A stretch of 7,763 nucleotides of DNA from DATGLE01 sp035294325. Its GTDB lineage: Bacteria; Chloroflexota; Ktedonobacteria; Ktedonobacterales; Ktedonobacteraceae. A program made the translations under genes and the position numbers. Each line of letters starts with the position of its first letter. Position 1 is the stretch's first letter. The stretch spans positions 1 to 7,763 of the forward strand of contig DATGLE010000206.1 in the NCBI GenBank assembly GCA_035294325.1, in the 5' to 3' direction. The notes beneath the pieces were generated by a model that was given only the letters and a program-made list of their open reading frames with translations, was not told where the DNA came from and searched no databases. Positions 6,273-7,763 of this stretch are shown here, in pieces.

Positions 6273-6438
6273 AAACCTTCTCCCATCCGGACTATACCGT
6301 CGGCTTCGGACTCGCACCGAAATCAGTCCGTCGCCAGCGTGGAGCCAGCGACAGAGTTGCGGGCTTGGCATGGATACCGTATACGCCGGTACCGCTACCT
6401 TACCGCCGGTCGGGAATTGCACCCTGCCCCGAAGGTCT
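6273..6438 (-). promoter_or_regulatory. FMN riboswitch (RFN element)
   Basis: Read on the minus strand, the hallmarks come in order: GGGGCAGGGTG (6420-6430), AATTCCCGACCGGCGGTA (about 6401-6418), a variable arm, GAGTCCGAAGCCGACGGTA (about 6297-6315) and GTCCGGATGGGAGAAGG (6276-6292). The closing stem P1 is ACCTTC (6431-6436) with GAAGGT (6275-6280). This aptamer binds FMN and normally represses riboflavin synthesis or uptake genes. It lies about 210 nt upstream of the ribX ATG on the same strand and assigns the downstream ABC transporter to flavin uptake. Confidence 0.95.
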
Positions 6439-6446
6439 CTATAAAG

Positions 6447-6475
6447 AGTATGCCACAAAACAAGGGGCAGCGCAA
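6447..6475 (-). promoter_or_regulatory. Promoter of the riboswitch-ribXY transcript
   Basis: On the minus strand TTGCGC (6470-6475) and CATACT (6447-6452) are separated by 17 nt. The start site would be near 6438-6441, right at the first base pairs of the riboswitch. The -35 begins 13 nt after the PIG-L stop codon. The fit of position and spacing supports ribXY having its own promoter. Confidence 0.5.
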
Positions 6476-6487
6476 GGGGCGCGCCGG

Positions 6488-7225
6488 TTAGCGATGTTCG
6501 ACGCGATGAAACTCCTCGGCGTATGCCACACCGTGCCTCTTGCCAGTTTCGGCATCAATGGAGCGCAGCCGCTGCTCCAGTTCGTTGATGTGGTCGCCGA
6601 CCTGGCTGCTATGGGCACGCAGCGCCGCCATTTTTATGTCCATCGTCGTACTGATATCGACAGCATAATTCGCTACCGGCGCCCCCATAATGTAGATCTC
6701 CGAAATTTTGTGCGGCTTCAGCCCCTCATGCATCAGCAGTTCGGGAAAATCCCACGGATTCTGCGAGGCGGGGTAGATGGCGTCCAGCGCGGCGCGCCCC
6801 GCCGCGCGGTGGTCGGGGTGATAGCGGCGAATATTCAGCGCTGGCGTCCAGGAATAATCAGGAGACTGGCAGATGACACGGCCGGGACGGTAGCGGCGCA
6901 GCAGGCGCACGAGATCACGGCGCAGCTCTAACGTCGGCTGCAATTGCCCATCGGGATAGTCGAGAAAGACCACGCCTTTCAGGCCGAGCACCTCACCGGA
7001 AGCCTGCTGCTCTTTCTTGCGCGTCTCGACTACCTGCTGGCGCGCCGCCGGCCCTACATCGGTAGCATCATCGGAGCCACCTCCTCCGCAGTCGGTACAA
7101 ATGACGTAGTAGACATCCCAGCCCTCACGAGTCCACAGTGCTGCCGTGCCGGAGCAGCCAAATTCGGCATCATCGGCGTGGGCGCATATCACCATGGCAA
7201 CCTTATTCTCTTCCTGTTCGCTCAC
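6488..7225 (-). CDS. PIG-L/LmbE-family zinc-dependent N-acetyl (GlcNAc-type) deacetylase
   Basis: This 245-residue cytoplasmic protein belongs to the family of MshB, BshB and PIG-L enzymes, which remove acetyl or other acyl groups from amino sugars using a metal ion. The N-terminal strand runs into AHADDAEFG (15-23), where the common form is AHPDDxE; the metal and catalytic residues His16, Asp18/Asp19 are kept. The second metal motif is HPDH (136-139) within RRYHPDHRA, and the FLDYPDGQL segment (87-95) is typical. Length fits the family. GTG 7225 is the start, with AAAGGG about 10 nt upstream; the next Met (residue 11) would cut into the first strand. It follows the doxX-like gene by 31-34 nt on the same strand, suggesting co-transcription. 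The substrate cannot be told; bacillithiol/mycothiol-type or secondary sugar substrates are all possible. Confidence 0.9.
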   Translation of the reverse strand: MSEQEENKVAMVICAHADDAEFGCSGTAALWTREGWDVYYVICTDCGGGGSDDATDVGPAARQQVVETRKKEQQASGEVLGLKGVVFLDYPDGQLQPTLELRRDLVRLLRRYRPGRVICQSPDYSWTPALNIRRYHPDHRAAGRAALDAIYPASQNPWDFPELLMHEGLKPHKISEIYIMGAPVANYAVDISTTMDIKMAALRAHSSQVGDHINELEQRLRSIDAETGKRHGVAYAEEFHRVEHR

Positions 7226-7256
7226 GAATATTTTCCCTTTCTAAAAACGAGAGAAA

Positions 7257-7622
7257 CTATGCGTCGTCTTTTTCCACCAGCACCAGCAGCAGACCCCCTA
7301 GCATCGCCAGGTTCTTGAAAAATTGCGTCTGCTGGCCGGCGCGCGTCACGGGATCTCGCTCCTCCCAGAAGCGATGCCCTACCCAGGTGGTCGGTATTAA
7401 TGATCCTATGAGTGTAAGCGCTGCCAGCTTCGGTGCGATATCCAGGGCAAGCGCTGATCCAGCGATTACCATGATCGTCGCGTTGAGGATCGTCGCCTCG
7501 CGTGGCTTCGGTATACCAACCTTTTCAACTCTCTGCACGCGCCCACCCGGCTCCCTCAAAACGTTTGCGCCGCCAGTGATAAACATCGCCCCTAGCAGCA
7601 TGTGAGCAAGAGATTTTATCAT
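7257..7622 (-). CDS. DoxX-family membrane protein
   Basis: This 121-residue protein has four hydrophobic segments at about 5-21, 44-61, 65-82 and 100-117, a DoxX-like layout. Typical details are the GAMFITGGANVL segment after the first helix and GHRFWEERDP followed by QFFKNLAMLGGLLL near the end. DoxX-like proteins are membrane components tied to quinone, thiosulfate or redox-stress functions; the exact role here is unknown. ATG 7622 is favoured since AGGGGG lies 9 nt upstream; ATGs at 7631 and 7628 are in frame, but 7631 directly abuts the AGGGGG. It is the first visible gene of a minus-strand pair with the PIG-L gene. A promoter was not recognised in the 132 bases upstream. Confidence 0.85.
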   Translation of the reverse strand: MIKSLAHMLLGAMFITGGANVLREPGGRVQRVEKVGIPKPREATILNATIMVIAGSALALDIAPKLAALTLIGSLIPTTWVGHRFWEERDPVTRAGQQTQFFKNLAMLGGLLLVLVEKDDA

Positions 7623-7661
7623 ACTCATCATCCCCCTGTAATGTAATGTCAGCGACAGTCT

Positions 7662-7686
7662 CCTGAACCTGTTTATTGTGTTCAGG
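7662..7686. repeat. 7-bp inverted repeat upstream of the doxX-like gene
   Basis: CCTGAAC (7662-7668) and GTTCAGG (7680-7686) are perfect inverted arms around an AT-rich 11-bp spacer. Lying 40-65 bp upstream of the start codon, it could be a regulator binding site or a terminator-like hairpin from an upstream gene; there is no U-tract. Confidence 0.35.
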
Positions 7687-7763
7687 CCGCTCTCTTTCAG
7701 CCTATCACGCTACTCCCCGCGATGGCAAGAAGCCTCCCATCAGCGAGCACTTGATGTTCTGGA
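7687..7763. other. Window end, no gene established
   Basis: On the minus strand a frame open from the window edge ends in a TGA at 7697-7699 after about 21 codons, and could be the tail of an upstream gene. It is too short to judge. Nothing else was recognised. Confidence 0.2.

Noticed and set aside
6365..6931. 188-codon open frame on the plus strand
   Set aside because: It covers the antisense of the FMN riboswitch and the PIG-L gene, both well supported on the minus strand.
7697..7762. Possible tail of an upstream minus-strand gene
   Set aside because: Only about 21 codons are visible and another frame is also open, so it cannot be told from chance.
1..7763. tRNA, rRNA, CRISPR array, insertion sequence or attachment site
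   Set aside because: No cloverleaf, rRNA motif, regularly spaced repeat array, transposase frame or integrase context was seen on either strand.

Overview
The window looks like a chromosomal segment from a Chloroflexota bacterium, most likely a ktedonobacterial relative. This rests on the moderately GC-rich sequence, a membrane-anchored Ser/Thr kinase with a C-terminal extracellular lectin-like domain, and an FMN riboswitch heading a two-gene RibX/RibY-type flavin transporter. That assignment is inference; no rRNA or other marker is present.

Layout, left to right. (1) 1-914, minus strand: the first 304 residues of a Sua5-type threonylcarbamoyl-AMP synthase, cut by the window edge. (2) 915-1112: a divergent regulatory region, with an extended -10 for sua5 and a TATAAT promoter for the next gene; that -10 box lies inside a 32-bp near-palindrome. 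(3) 1113-1508, plus: a 131-residue four-helix membrane protein of unknown family. (4) 1509-1994: about 490 bp without an intact gene. It holds a possible terminator, a short stretch resembling the end of a CcdA-type membrane protein, and a 47-bp tandem repeat whose two copies each carry a strong Shine-Dalgarno, an ATG and a 10-codon open frame closed by TAA. (5) 1995-4037, plus: a receptor-type Ser/Thr protein kinase. (6) 4037-4113: a perfect long palindrome filling the gap between convergent genes. (7) 7622 down to 4112, minus: doxX-like gene, PIG-L/LmbE deacetylase, a new promoter, an FMN riboswitch, ribX (permease) and ribY (lipoprotein binding protein).

The clearest functional unit is the last one. 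The riboswitch has its own promoter just after the PIG-L stop codon and should shut down ribXY when FMN is plentiful, so the transporter is best read as riboflavin or flavin-precursor uptake rather than the nitrate, sulfonate or thiamine-precursor uptake its protein families would suggest. No ATPase gene accompanies it here. The doxX and PIG-L genes lie upstream on the same strand and may be read as a pair; their link to flavin is only positional.

The most unusual signals are the duplicated 10-codon micro-ORFs upstream of the kinase, the palindrome over the -10 box at 1024-1055, and the mutually exclusive pairings that could connect the riboswitch to the ribX ribosome binding site.
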